This document shows positions 25,409 through 32,965 of a stretch of DNA of 64,000 bases, in pieces. Within the stretch, counting starts at the first letter, position 1; every line of letters starts with the position of its first letter. The position numbers were made by a program, and so were the translations under genes. The notes under the pieces are model-generated. The model was not told the DNA's origin. It saw only the letters and a list, made by a program, of their open reading frames with translations, and ran no database searches. This DNA comes from Bombyx mori (lineage: Eukaryota; Arthropoda; Insecta; Lepidoptera; Bombycidae): the NCBI RefSeq assembly GCF_030269925.1, contig NC_085107.1:16866001-16930000 (forward strand), in the 5' to 3' direction.

Positions 25409-28400
25409 TGCTTAGATGGGTGGACGAGCTCACAGCCCACCTGGTGTGAAGTGGTTACTGGAGCCCATAGACATCTACAACGTAAATGCGCCACCCACCC
25501 CGAGATACAAGTTCTAAGGTCTCAAGTATAGTTACAACGGCTGCCCCACCCTTCAAACCGAAACGCATTACTGCTTCACGGCAGAAATAGGCAGGGTGGT
25601 GGTACCCACCCGCGCAGACTCACAAGAGGTCCTACCACCAGTAATTACGCAAATCATAATTTTGCGGGTTTCATTTTTATTACACGATGTTATTCCTTCA
25701 CCGTGGAAGCCAATCGTGAACATTTGTTAAGTACATATTTCATTAGAAAAATTGGTACCCGCCTGCGGGATTCGAACACCGTTGCATCGCTCGATACGAA
25801 TGCACCGGACGTCTTATCCGTTAGGCCACGACGACTTCAACTTTTTTTTTATTATTTACTCCAGAATATCTTTAGAAATCACGAGATTTTTTTTTATTGC
25901 TTAGATGTGTGGACGCGCTCACAGCCCACCTGGTGTTAAGTGGTTACTGGAGCCCATAGACATCTACAACGTAAATGCGCCACACACCTTGAGATATAGT
26001 TTTTTTTTTATTGCCTTTGTAGGCAGACGGGCATACGGCCCACCTGGGTGAGTGGTTACCGTCGCTCATGGACTTCAGCAATGCCAGGGGCAGAGTCAAG
26101 CCGCTGCCTACCGAAAAAGTTCTAAGGTCTCAGTATAGTCACAACGGCTGCCCCGCCCGTCAAACCGAAACGCATTACTGCTTTACGGCAAAAATAGGCG
26201 GGGCGGTGGTACCTACCCGTGCGGACTCACAAGAAGTCCTACCACCAGTAATTACGCAAATTATAATTTTGCGAGTTTGGTTTTTATTACACGATGTTAT
26301 TCCTTCACCGTGGAAGTCAATCGTGAACATTTGTTAAGTACGTATTTCATTTCATGGAAGGCTATGCTCGACTTCTGCGAGTGCACCATCTCGCAGAAGG
26401 AGGCGGCGGGGCGAGTGAGGCAAAGCTCTCCTCACTACGTAGAAACCCGCCGCCGCCGAGCAGGGGGTCGGGACCGGGGTCGTATCCGTGACCTGGCCCC
26501 CTAAGAGCTAGGGGTCCCACCCGTTTTGTGCGGGGAGAGACCCAGACGTGGGGTGGCGTGCTTTGCACGCTCACCCGCAGTAGGAAGCCGGGTAATGGTA
26601 GACCGCGTTCCCCCGACCGCTCTGGGGGAAGGTGTAACGCGGCGCCATCAAAGCGGGCTCTCAGCCCGCTGAACGAGGGAACCGGTGGTCGTGTCGCTGG
26701 CGGCCGCCGGTCCGGCGTCCGTGGGACGGTGGGATGGATGTAATGTGCTCTGCGTCAACCCTGTCCCGCCGTTTCAATAGCCCCGACTGGGCTCCGGCCC
26801 GGTCCGAGGTAGGGCGCCGGTTGTGAGCGGCAGGAGTTTTTAGTGAGGTTCAACTCCCACATACCCCACCTGCCGCGCGGGTGGGGATCCGGCGATTTTC
26901 TCCTGTGGAAAAAAAAAAGTACGTATTTCACTAGAAAAATTGGTACCCGCCTGCGGGATTCGCACACCGGTGCATCGTTCGATACGAATGCACCGGACGT
27001 CTTATCCTTTAGGCCACAACGACTTCAAATCGACTTCGATATCCATTGCCGGACAATTTTTACAGTTGCTACCCCCTGCCAGATACCCCTAAACTTTAAT
27101 AAATTTTAATTACACTTTCGTTATACTACAAAAGCTGAATTTTATATATGTTACTTAGGAACTTATAAAAATAGGTTACCCCAATAGCCAGACAGTTTTA
27201 ATGGTTCTTACATCTTGCCAGACACACTGAGAGCCCGCTGTAGGTGCGAGCGCGAGGTAACAACTGTTCATGCGGATGTGAGTGAGAGTGCTTAGTCTAT
27301 TGCGAACTTTTACTGCACATCAGTTGTCATTTATGAAATTTATCCTGCGTTCTTTAGGAAAGGAAAATTAAAACCATACAAAACATTAAAAAAATATCCA
27401 GTGTACTAGGAAGTATTAGGAAGTACTTTAAGGTACTATTTTATATACCTTTACTGCCTGTTACCTGCCCAAGTAACCACAATCGGAACTCTATAGTCGC
27501 GGGTCGTTCTTACCTGTGTTGGAGACATACACGGAGAAACTTTCAGTTTTTATAAAATAACGAAGATCTGGTCGTCGCGGGCTGTTGGGCTATTACCCTG
27601 TTTTACCTTGCGAAACAACATAACTTCTTGGTTAGATGATTGCTGTGCAACAATGTGACTAATCGTACCATGGGACATAGCGCTATCAAAAAAAAGCGTG
27701 TGTATTTCTTGTGTTTCCGGCTAATTTCACTCTTGTCCTATCGATTAGCTGAAAATGGTTCTCATTGTCCCCTCACGAGTTCGTGGTTTCCCTGGTGTCC
27801 GATACTCGATGTATAGCATAAAGCCGAAGCACAGCACAATGTGGATATCACCGCCGCTCTCGCTCAACACGAGGTCAAAGTCTCCATTGCTTTAGAATAA
27901 CAACATTTTCGTGGCCTTCAACACTAAATACACGATTATTGCAGGCTTATGATACGCCTTCCCACCAGGAATCAGGCAAGAAAATAAGACATTGATAAAT
28001 ACATATTATTATGTACATTTAAATATCTTAAAACTAGCGGCGGGATACAAACTTATTATTGCTTCCTTACTAATAATACCGTTTTATTAGTGCTATTTAC
28101 TGCTAGTGCAGGAGGGGGAGTATTAGTAAGCTCCGTTAGGTACCACCAAGTTGGCTATTTTCTACTGTAGAGCATCATGTGTTCCGTCTCCAAGAGTTAT
28201 AGCGCCAGGATCATGAGCTAGTCCATCCCGGTCTAGGGCTATAAAAAGAGAACCGTAGTAAAGCTGAAGCGGTTTACGATGAGGGCAACTTTTAACCAGA
28301 AACTGTATCATCGACCTTTTCTATTGGGTAGGCTTCCTCTCGTATAACTCCAAAACTATTGGTGAGATCTTAATTAAACGAAATAGGATAGGTACACATA

Positions 28401-29563
28401 CATAATATGTATAAACAAATAGAGTCAAACTAAAAACCAACTTTTTGTTTCTTTTTTGAAGGCGGTTAAGAATAGATCGTAAAACATGACATGAATGTCA
28501 CACGCACAAAAAATTACCGTACAGAACAATTGTACAGAAAATCTACATTTCGGAACCCATATATATACATTTTTTATTGCCCTTGGCAGACGAGCATACG
28601 GCCCGTCTGATGGTGAATGGTTACCGTCGCCCATGGACGTCAGAAATGCCAAGGGCAGAGCCAAGCCGCTCCTTACCGTTAAGTTTACTCCACAAACCTC
28701 GTTTGAGAAAGGACATGTCATAGCGCTCGGAAAACCCCGTGGAGGGGGCTCATTCCAAAGCCGGATGTTGTGTGGCAAAAAATATCTCTGAAAACGCACT
28801 GTGGATGAAGTCCCTCCGCAGAGGTTCCAAAGGATTCGTGAGAATGGGATTATCGACAATCCGAACGGCCCCCTTCTATATGGAGTCAAAGTAGCTGGTA
28901 GCCGGGAGCCCCGGCACAGAGGTAGAAGCAGTACTCCACGCGATGCTGGACTTGTGCTTTATAAAGCAAAAATCTTTGTTCAGGCGTGGTACCGCTTCAC
29001 TCTGTTGAGGACTCCCAGCATTTTGGACGCCACCTTGGCTTTGCCCTCCAAATGACTCTGAAATTGGACAACTCGAAATGTCGACCCCATTTAAAAAAAA
29101 GTAGCTATTTAATATATTATAGGATATAGATAGAATATCCTGTATTATGACAATAATAATAATACGTAAACACATTTATATTCCAGGTTTCGGAATTCGG
29201 TCCACTGCCATGCTCGGTGGTGACGACCACTAGGAAATTTTTCACTGTCCTAGCATCGGTTATATTCTTTGGCAACGTTCTTATACTGCGTCAATTTATC
29301 GGAGCTGCTCTTGTGTTTTCTGGTGAGTTTATATAAATCGCTGTCTTTGTCAGTTCTTTACGATATTCTCTTTACAAATTGAAGTAAAATATGTCTCTGT
29401 ACTCTTGAACATATGAAATTACCTTTTAGGTTATATAACATTGAAAAGGCGGGTAGTAAAAAACATAACATTAATTTTTATTTATTGGTTTCCAGGTTTG
29501 TTTTTGGATATCTTCTACAGCAAAGGAAAGGGTCAAACACCCAAGCGGGCTATAGACAAATGA
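1..29563 (+). CDS. Slc35b1: SLC35B1-type ER nucleotide/nucleotide-sugar transporter, 3' half of gene (five exons)
   Basis: This is the C-terminal half of a multi-pass carrier of the drug/metabolite transporter superfamily. The exons are 1-134, 8494-8555, 8984-9131, 29187-29322 and 29496-29563. All introns are GT-AG and the phases agree (0, 2, 0, 1), giving about 181 residues and a TGA stop at 29561-29563. Family landmarks in order are [31 protein letters not shown] and the conserved [16 protein letters not shown] segment. The exon order and spacing match SLC35B1 orthologues of about 320 residues (meigo in Drosophila). The family is known to sit in the ER membrane, to be needed for ER folding capacity, and to exchange ATP/ADP in mammals. 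The first exon is cut by the window edge. Introns 1 (8.4 kb) and 3 (20 kb) are swollen with transposons. The identification is firm; the exact substrate is inferred from the family. Confidence 0.9.
428..520 (-). repeat. Bm1 SINE head fragment
   Basis: The reverse complement of 'ttaggccacgacgacttcaa' and the gcaccgg palindrome are diagnostic of the Bm1 tRNA-like head. Only about 90 bp remain. Confidence 0.75.
845..1010 (-). pseudogene. N-terminal relic of a Tc1/IS630-like transposase
   Basis: The minus strand reads [20 protein letters not shown], then [15 protein letters not shown] and a stop, followed by an Ala-rich stretch. This resembles the N-terminal start of the transposases at 2115-3326 and 13589-14160. 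The match is short and the call is tentative. Confidence 0.4.
1749..2070 (-). pseudogene. Non-LTR retrotransposon reverse transcriptase C-terminal fragment
   Basis: The minus strand reads [20 protein letters not shown], then [20 protein letters not shown] and [11 protein letters not shown]. This is the usual tail of LINE reverse transcriptases, with a basic GRPxxRW block and a Trp-containing end. It is preceded by a (TTC)n run on the plus strand at 1735. Confidence 0.65.
2115..3326 (-). pseudogene. Tc1/IS630-like DDE transposase, frameshifted relic
   Basis: Across several frameshifts the minus strand shows an N-terminal region with [40 protein letters not shown], the first catalytic Asp in [14 protein letters not shown] (near 2950), the second near 2660 (SVIVMDN), and [14 protein letters not shown] near 2400. 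The C-terminal helix [16 protein letters not shown] lies near 2280. The domain order and motifs are those of the IS630-Tc1-mariner superfamily. The frame is broken near 3130, 2780 and 2480, so it is dead. The exact subgroup is not assigned. Confidence 0.72.
3371..3396 (+). repeat. Bm1 SINE head fragment
   Basis: 'aagtcgtcgtggcctaaagg' and six more bases match the tRNA-like 5' head of Bm1. The same head starts again at 4652. Confidence 0.6.
3414..4443 (+). pseudogene. Mariner (D34D) transposase, one frameshift
   Basis: Most of a mariner transposase is present. The helix-turn-helix region holds [17 protein letters not shown] and [20 protein letters not shown]. The WVPHxL-type motif reads RWIPHSL. 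The catalytic block has [16 protein letters not shown] (first Asp), [10 protein letters not shown] (second Asp) and [10 protein letters not shown] (third Asp), with 34 residues between the last two. The frame shifts near 4200-4212, before [11 protein letters not shown], and the second part ends RGEYFEK. The N-terminus appears short by some residues. A 26-bp Bm1 head lies directly upstream and a Bm1 SINE downstream. Confidence 0.85.
4652..4905 (+). repeat. Bm1 SINE, 3'-truncated
   Basis: It begins with the tRNA-like head (A-box-like tggcctaaag, B-box-like gttcgcatcc), followed by the body with acttccacggtgaaggaata and ctggtggtaggacctcttgt. It stops before the 3' half. Confidence 0.85.
5473..6760. 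mobile_element. Non-autonomous hAT-like element, 1,288 bp
   Basis: It lies inside the maT-like element and is flanked by the 8-bp duplication ttgctcat (5465-5472 and 6761-6768). The ends are short imperfect inverted repeats (taaagatggg against taagggtgag, 7 of 10), and AT-rich subterminal motifs such as taatac recur. An 8-bp duplication with ends of this type fits hAT. No transposase is encoded; the 65-residue frame at 6150-6347 looks random. Confidence 0.75.
6769..7863 (+). pseudogene. maT-like transposase, copy 1 (frameshifts and a nonsense codon)
   Basis: It starts at [20 protein letters not shown] (6822). It shifts frame near 6960 at the GRPRS hook, and reads on through [14 protein letters not shown] (first Asp). 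A CAA-to-TAA change at 7559-7561 interrupts it just before the second catalytic Asp ([10 protein letters not shown]). The third Asp is kept in [14 protein letters not shown], 37 residues after the second. A small frame break follows near 7700. The protein ends ANGDHFE. Confidence 0.85.
7909..8224 (+). repeat. 158-bp tandem duplication over the maT 3' end
   Basis: 7909-8066 and 8067-8224 appear identical. Each unit holds the 3' terminal inverted repeat of the maT-like element plus about 75 bp of flank that resembles degraded Bm1. The element therefore has one left end and two right ends. Confidence 0.9.
8225..8493 (+). other. Slc35b1 intron 1, 3' end
   Basis: Unique-looking AT-rich DNA ending in a pyrimidine tract (ttttttctttctctttttat) and the acceptor. 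The 62-codon frame at 8269-8457 shows no coding signs. Confidence 0.6.
8494..8555 (+). CDS. Slc35b1: Slc35b1 internal exon, 62 bp
   Basis: The acceptor tttttatag precedes 8494 and the donor gtatgt starts at 8556. The exon reads [20 protein letters not shown] and leaves two bases that complete a Trp codon in the next exon. The MMLN-NxW block is a family landmark. The exon is too short for an ORF scan and was found by splice phase and homology. Confidence 0.87.
8984..9131 (+). CDS. Slc35b1: Slc35b1 internal exon, 148 bp
   Basis: The acceptor tttag precedes 8984 and the donor gtgagt follows 9131. After the split Trp codon it reads [20 protein letters not shown] and ends [14 protein letters not shown], in phase 0. 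It holds two transmembrane helices. The GALGQ-FIF motif is typical of SLC35B1. Confidence 0.9.
9838..10690 (+). pseudogene. Mariner transposase relic (heavily mutated)
   Basis: Shifting between frames, one can read a mariner N-terminal region near 9845 ([14 protein letters not shown]), [11 protein letters not shown] near 9950, [14 protein letters not shown] at 10155, a [17 protein letters not shown] second Asp block near 10525, and [18 protein letters not shown] sequence near 10630-10660. Stops and indels are frequent. It is old compared with the copy at 3414. Confidence 0.65.
11001..11660 (-). mobile_element. Deletion derivative of a Tc1/IS630-like transposon with 17-bp TIRs
   Basis: 'aggccaaccagacgaga' at 11003 is matched by its exact reverse complement ending at 11658. 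Flanks are TA/TAA. Inside, the minus strand reads [20 protein letters not shown], then [12 protein letters not shown]. This resembles the C-terminal helix of the transposase at 2115-3326. The rest of the gene is missing. Confidence 0.7.
11868..12016 (-). repeat. Bm1 SINE 3' fragment
   Basis: The plus strand reads acgagctcacagcccacctg, then gcccatagacatctacaacg, which is the reversed 3' half of Bm1 with its T-rich tail first. Confidence 0.85.
12392..12757 (+). repeat. Probable solo LTR
   Basis: The segment begins tgttacgccgg and ends near ccccagcgcgtaac. It has a TATA-like element (actataaaaacg, about 12558) followed by an initiator-like cagtcagtta. This LTR anatomy, without coding sequence on either side, suggests a solo LTR. 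The boundaries and family are not certain. Confidence 0.45.
13204..14415 (+). mobile_element. Tc1/IS630-like transposon with 20-bp TIRs and internally deleted transposase
   Basis: 'ccggcaaacttcttgagca' at 13207 recurs as its reverse complement ending at 14412, with TA just outside (13204-13205 and 14414-14415). The interior, in pieces, holds [18 protein letters not shown] and [13 protein letters not shown] (13620-13730), [16 protein letters not shown] (13870), YTDEPYVD (14030, first Asp) and an acidic tail [20 protein letters not shown] (14060). The middle with the other catalytic residues is gone. Confidence 0.72.
13589..14160 (+). pseudogene. Tc1/IS630-like transposase, internally deleted
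   Basis: The N-terminal helix-turn-helix region ([20 protein letters not shown]) and the TPGKK linker parallel the relic at 2115-3326 ([13 protein letters not shown]). The frame is lost near 13850. The catalytic core from the second Asp onward is deleted, leaving the Asp-rich tail. It is not functional. Confidence 0.68.
15228..15490 (+). repeat. tRNA-derived SINE (not Bm1)
   Basis: It starts with a tRNA-like head (tgatgtagtagtaagtgac, then gggttcgaatcccgcc as B box). The body, cacggttatggatg... tatctggtacctgtaacac, resembles a SINE widespread in Lepidoptera. It ends in an A/T microsatellite. It is not a functional tRNA: the cloverleaf cannot be closed cleanly. Confidence 0.6.
17005..17405 (+). 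repeat. GC-rich dispersed repeat, copy 1
   Basis: About 400 bp run from the acgtgacaacgtcataag block to ttataagacgttgtcacgtc, so the ends form an inverted repeat. The core includes agccggctccatcgaattat. An inverted copy lies at 32540-32965. The 73-residue frame at 17170-17391 is not conserved between copies. Confidence 0.65.
18863..20171 (-). mobile_element. maT-like (DD37D) transposon, copy 2
   Basis: About 1.31 kb. The right end has the intact tacttagtctggccataaat terminus on the reverse strand. The left end is mutated (tacctagtcttgccataaat). It is the most complete copy in the window. Confidence 0.9.
18984..20080 (-). pseudogene. maT-like transposase, copy 2 (one frameshift, third catalytic Asp lost)
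   Basis: From [20 protein letters not shown] the frame runs through [17 protein letters not shown] and [13 protein letters not shown] (first Asp). It shifts near 19540, then continues [32 protein letters not shown] (second Asp) and ends ANGDHFE with TAA at 18984. The third catalytic position reads [14 protein letters not shown]: Asn replaces Asp. One frameshift plus this substitution make it inactive. Confidence 0.88.
20242..20357 (+). repeat. LINE 3' tail fragment
   Basis: 'gcggtaggcagcggcttggc' through 'caagggcaataaaaaaag' is the 3' end of a silkworm non-LTR retrotransposon also seen at 21412, 26000, 28570, 36675, 37640 and 53755. Confidence 0.8.
21329..22056 (-). repeat. Bm1 SINE interrupted by a LINE insertion
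   Basis: 21329-21413 and 21759-22056 are the two halves of one minus-strand Bm1. The right half carries the tRNA-like head (gcaccggacgtcttatcatt). A plus-strand LINE tail sits between them. Confidence 0.85.
21412..21752 (+). pseudogene. Non-LTR retrotransposon 3' end with reverse transcriptase C-terminus
   Basis: It encodes [20 protein letters not shown], then [20 protein letters not shown] and [13 protein letters not shown], followed by the standard 3' UTR and an A-rich tail. The [10 protein letters not shown] block marks the C-terminus of CR1/Jockey-type reverse transcriptases; the exact clade is not settled here. It is inserted in Bm1. Confidence 0.8.
22833..23030 (+). repeat. Interspersed repeat, same family as 41763-42060
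   Basis: It shares 'ccgatccggtggtagattct' and the 'gggccggtgctagcaa' block with the 41.8 kb copy, in opposite orientation. No coding capacity is seen. Confidence 0.55.
23185..23920 (-). pseudogene. Mariner transposase relic
   Basis: An intact stretch at 23918-23517 reads [40 protein letters not shown] (first catalytic Asp) and [12 protein letters not shown]. Further on, with breaks, are [12 protein letters not shown] (second Asp, near 23480) and [17 protein letters not shown] sequence near 23400. The N-terminal part is missing. It is 5'-truncated against a Bm1 fragment. Confidence 0.8.
23917..24085 (+). repeat. Degenerate Bm1 SINE fragment
   Basis: 'caataaaaatcaaaaccgca' is followed by tcaaggtgggtagg, gcctatgggctccag and ctaagcaataaataaaa. 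This is the Bm1 body and tail with deletions. Confidence 0.65.
24086..25167 (+). other. Slc35b1 intron 3, no gene seen
   Basis: AT-rich. The frame at 24761-25066 (101 codons) has no recognisable motif and a composition like its surroundings. Confidence 0.45.
25353..25840 (-). repeat. Full-length Bm1 SINE with a long T run
   Basis: About 54 T (the A tail of a minus-strand SINE) precede attgcttagatgggtggacg. The body runs to the tRNA-like head ending ttaggccacgacgacttcaa. It is one of the least degraded copies here. Confidence 0.9.
26000..26113 (-). repeat. LINE 3' tail inside Bm1
   Basis: 'attgcctttgtaggcagacg' through 'cagagtcaagccgctgccta' is the LINE tail family in reverse orientation, starting with a T run. 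Confidence 0.8.
26355..26921 (+). pseudogene. R1-clade-like LINE 3' end (GC-rich)
   Basis: It encodes [20 protein letters not shown], then [18 protein letters not shown] and a stop at about 26504. This resembles the C-terminus of R1-clade non-LTR elements (FCE-Q-KEAA-R-R and a basic end). A GC-rich 3' UTR and A9-10 tail follow. The 13-bp target duplication agtacgtatttca is at both ends. GC content is far above its surroundings. Confidence 0.72.
27589..28569 (+). other. Slc35b1 intron 3, no gene seen
   Basis: Moderate GC with no long frames. It contains short blocks that look like degraded repeats (27720-27900) that I cannot assign. Confidence 0.4.
28570..29053 (-). pseudogene. Non-LTR retrotransposon reverse transcriptase C-terminus and tail
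   Basis: The minus strand reads [20 protein letters not shown] (in a shifted frame), [20 protein letters not shown], then [20 protein letters not shown] and the common LINE tail ending in T-rich sequence at 28570. It lies in the last large intron of Slc35b1, 130 bp before the exon at 29187. Confidence 0.75.
29187..29322 (+). CDS. Slc35b1: Slc35b1 internal exon, 136 bp
   Basis: The acceptor tattccag precedes 29187 and the donor gtgagt follows 29322. It reads [20 protein letters not shown], continues through LASVIFFGN, and ends GAALVFSG in phase 1. The TTTRKFFT segment is the most conserved part of SLC35B-type carriers. Confidence 0.92.
29496..29563 (+). CDS. Slc35b1: Slc35b1 terminal coding exon
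   Basis: The acceptor ggtttccag precedes 29496. The split Gly codon is followed by [20 protein letters not shown], then K and TGA at 29561-29563. The tail is basic, but its last residues do not form a canonical KKXX or KXKXX ER-retrieval signal. A possible AATAAA poly(A) signal lies at 29734, and another at 30119. Confidence 0.9.
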
Positions 29564-31149
29564 TATAACAAAGAATTCGTTTAAATAATTAGCCAAATAA
29601 TATGGTAAATACAAAAAGATATGTTGTCTATTAACTAATTAATTTTTTCCAATATAAATGTAAGTACATGTCGTTTGAATTATGCCTTAATAGAACCGCG
29701 AAACTAAGAGATTTCGCTAAACGGATACCACGTAATAAAATATGATCTCCTGTGACAATCTTTATTTATTCAAACCAAAAAATATTTGCCGGAGACATCT
29801 TTTTAAAAAAAAATTTTTCGTATGCGTTGTTCACCTGTATTTGTTAATAGATTAAGCAAAATTATTTTTTACATTTTGTACAATAGTATAATAATATGTA
29901 AGTGTAGCTTTTTATATTGTGTATTTAGACACGTCATTTCTATTAAAATGACGAGACAGTTTACATTGTTTTACGATAGTTTGACTGATAATGAATTTGA
30001 ATACAGAGAAAATTATATTGTGTGATTTTTAATTCCAATCGTAAATCTTAAGTTTTGATATAGTTTTTAACCAATAGTTAATTATACAATAATCGGATAT
30101 ACCATATCTGTTTAGATCAATAAAAAATACGTTACTGTTGGCAGTAACAAAACATTTTTTTTTAAAGAAAATAAAAACAGCTCTCTCAAATCATAAAATC
30201 GAAAACAATGAAGTTTTTTTTTATTATTTAGTCCCGATCGTTCTAGGTGAGCCTAAAGTTCAATTATTGGTGGCCTAAAATAAGTATACTATAGGAATAT
30301 ATATAATATATACTATAGGAATATACTATATAAATTGGTATGCATTGAAAAACCACGCTTTGTAAATTCTGTTCGATAAGACAAACGTAATGGATACTAC
30401 TAAACTTGATGAGTTTGTCAGTAGCAAAATGCTTCGTTTCTCGTTCAGGGCTACATCAGTCAGATGGTATGTAGTAGGTACATTAGTGTTGTGTCATCAG
30501 TTACAAAGACTCATGATACACTAATTAGAACTCGTTGAAATTTAAATCGAGACGTTGAATTGCCTGCAAACGTCCTCTAAATGCATACATACAGGTAAAA
30601 AAAAAAAAAAAACATGGACGGATCTTTTGTACTTATCATCGTGATTTTGCCTCATTCTATCTTTTCAAATATATAAGTTTATCAAAACGCAAACTGCCGA
30701 ACCGTTTCCTTAAAATCAATACTAACATTTAATTTCAATATAATAGTAATTGTGTTGCGTCGCGTAAAATGCCACATCTACCTTGTACGGCGATCTGTGT
30801 GCTGAATGACTGAAATCGATAATTACCGGGCTTGCGGCAGAGAAGAACGGGGACACAATGAGAGCATAAATTCAATGTAATTTTTGTAACAACAATGCAT
30901 TACAAAATCATATCTACTTTAAACCGTCAAATAGTATGTGCAAATCATTGTTTACGTTCGTCAAAATAGTACATACATACTTTCGAACGGTTTACGCGCT
31001 TACAAAATATCACAACGATTGTTTTGATCCTTAGCCGTGAACGTGGTAGTGGTAGGAATCAATTTCTATTGATAATAAATAAATCTGACAAAATCCGTAA
31101 TCGAAGCAATTACAGTAATTGCTTATTCTTATCTTTTATTGTTTTCTTA

Positions 31150-31360
31150 TAGCTCACCTGGCCTAAAGTAAAGTGATTATCGGAGCCCATAGACCTCAAC
31201 GGGAATGGCGCCACCCACCTCGAGAAATGAGGTCGTAGTCTTCATTGTATTACATAACGTCAACTGCATTCATTAAATCGTAACGCATAACTGCTTCAAG
31301 GTAGGAATTGGCAGGATAGTGACTGCCATTCACGCGGGCTCACAATACGCCATATCACGT
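31150..31360 (-). repeat. Old Bm1 SINE fragment
   Basis: 'tagctcacctggcctaaagt', 'ggagcccatagacctcaacg' and 'cataactgcttcaaggtagg' follow the reversed Bm1 order with many substitutions. Confidence 0.6.
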
Positions 31361-32539
31361 GGGAATGCCGGGTGACGATCGCAATATGATGATATAAATA
31401 CTAAGACAAGGGTGTTACCCACTTTTCATTGAGATCTCAGGTCTCCTTGGGAAGCGCTCGGACAGATGTTAGCAAAACCCGCCCCTCCTGCCTGAGCCTC
31501 ACTCTACCTGTCCTGGAGAAACTGGAAAGGCCTCCGGGCTCTAAGTAATCCTTCTTTCCTAAAAAAAAAACACCGTTTTCCGGAGAATTCCTTAGTCGCC
31601 TTTTACGATTCTCACGCGAAGAGTGAGGGTGGTGTTAGTTTAAGCCAAATATGTCTCAAAAATAAGAATAATTTCTGACACAACTTGCAGATCATGCCAA
31701 ATTCAAAGAGATTGAATAAATATCAACACGTATAGTATATATAATTTTATTTTAAGGGTGAATAATATATTTTTTTCAAACTACGGGTGTTGCAGGAATA
31801 GTTATTTCCACGGAAATCAATTCAGAAATGAGTGACAATTATCCATAACACAATTTACCTGCAATTTGTGTTTTCAGCATTTAAATTTTTGCAATTGTCG
31901 CCACTTTTAATAGTGCGTTTCCATTGTTTCGGTTTTTCTACATTATATTAGTATTTTACATTATATTATTCTTTATTGAAATAATTAACTCTTAACTAGA
32001 TACGCACCAATACAAATGCGGCGTCGCTTCGAGATATCTTGCAGATCCACTCCCTCTTTATATTAGAAACTCGTCTTTAGTGCATCGCTTCTTGGTGTCA
32101 CATATAATAAAAACATTTGGATAAGTAAAAACTTAATAAAGTACAATAATAACAACAGAGAAATTTTAAAATGTGATATTTTTATTTACATATTCATTAA
32201 GGTCCTTGTAATTTGTTCTTCATACAATCTTTTCTGTATCCTGAGAGAAAGAATATATAGAATCAATAAATAGACACCCGTTGGACTGGATATTTTTTCT
32301 AGTTTCAATCTAAATGACATGTATTTTCGGCCCATAAAATTTAAAGCCAACACCATAACGCCATTTCCGGTTTTCAACGGGGAGTGGGCGAGAGTGATGA
32401 AAGTAGGTCAGTCAATTAATAAAATGAGCTAGAATAAATAACGGCAAAATTACTATTTATCGATATTCCAGTATTCGAGACGAACATTGAGCAAAGTAAA
32501 TTTTAACAAAATAAATAATAAAGACTCAACCTCAGCATA

Positions 32540-32965
32540 TTGACGTGACAACGTCTTATAATTCGATGGAGCCGGCTGCACGCACGAAAAAACATGACTC
32601 ATGCGGCGTTACCTCGCTCTGAAGCGTTCCATTTACGGCTTGAAGTGCAAGCGAGAGCGCGCAACGAACGACAAAGAAGCACAATCGCCCTCCGCGTTCG
32701 GCAGCGTTCGACATATCTCTCTCCTACTTGAATGAGCGATGCATCCGCGTAGACAGCTGCTATACAATTATACATTTACATGTTTTCGTCAAGTATAAAG
32801 TTCAGTGAAAAGTGAATGTGGTATCAATTGTCCATACAAAATATATATCAAACAAATAAAATTAAAAATTTCTTTTGAAAAATGAAACCATTCCATCAGT
32901 ATTTTCTTATGGCGTTGTCACGTTCAACTATTTTCAGTAAACCGACTTTACAGACAACCGATTTT
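32540..32965 (-). repeat. GC-rich dispersed repeat, copy 2 (inverted)
   Basis: This is the reverse complement of 17005-17405 with scattered differences and about 30 extra bases near 32840. It carries the same acgtgacaacgtc ends. It is a non-autonomous element of unknown family. Confidence 0.65.

Larger units (their letters stand above)
25887..27028 (-). repeat. Bm1 SINE with two internal retrotransposon insertions
   Basis: The Bm1 pieces are 25887-25999, 26114-26354 and 26922-27028. They are separated by a minus-strand LINE tail (26000-26113) and a GC-rich R1-like LINE 3' end (26355-26921). The last insertion is flanked by the duplicated SINE sequence agtacgtatttca. Confidence 0.85.
25168..27588. 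mobile_element. Element bounded by ~160-bp inverted repeats around a SINE/LINE nest
   Basis: 25168-25335 and the reverse complement of 27432-27588 are similar over about 160 bp, sharing agcccgcgacg, ctgaaagtttctc and aacgacccgcgactatagag. Between them lie two Bm1 copies and two LINE tails. Either the long inverted repeats are the ends of a DNA transposon that was later invaded, or two opposed copies of one repeat lie near each other. No clear target duplication is seen. Confidence 0.55.

Noticed and set aside
26528..26743. GC-rich open frame of 71 codons
   Set aside because: It lies in the 3' UTR of the R1-like LINE end; high GC content creates stop-free runs.
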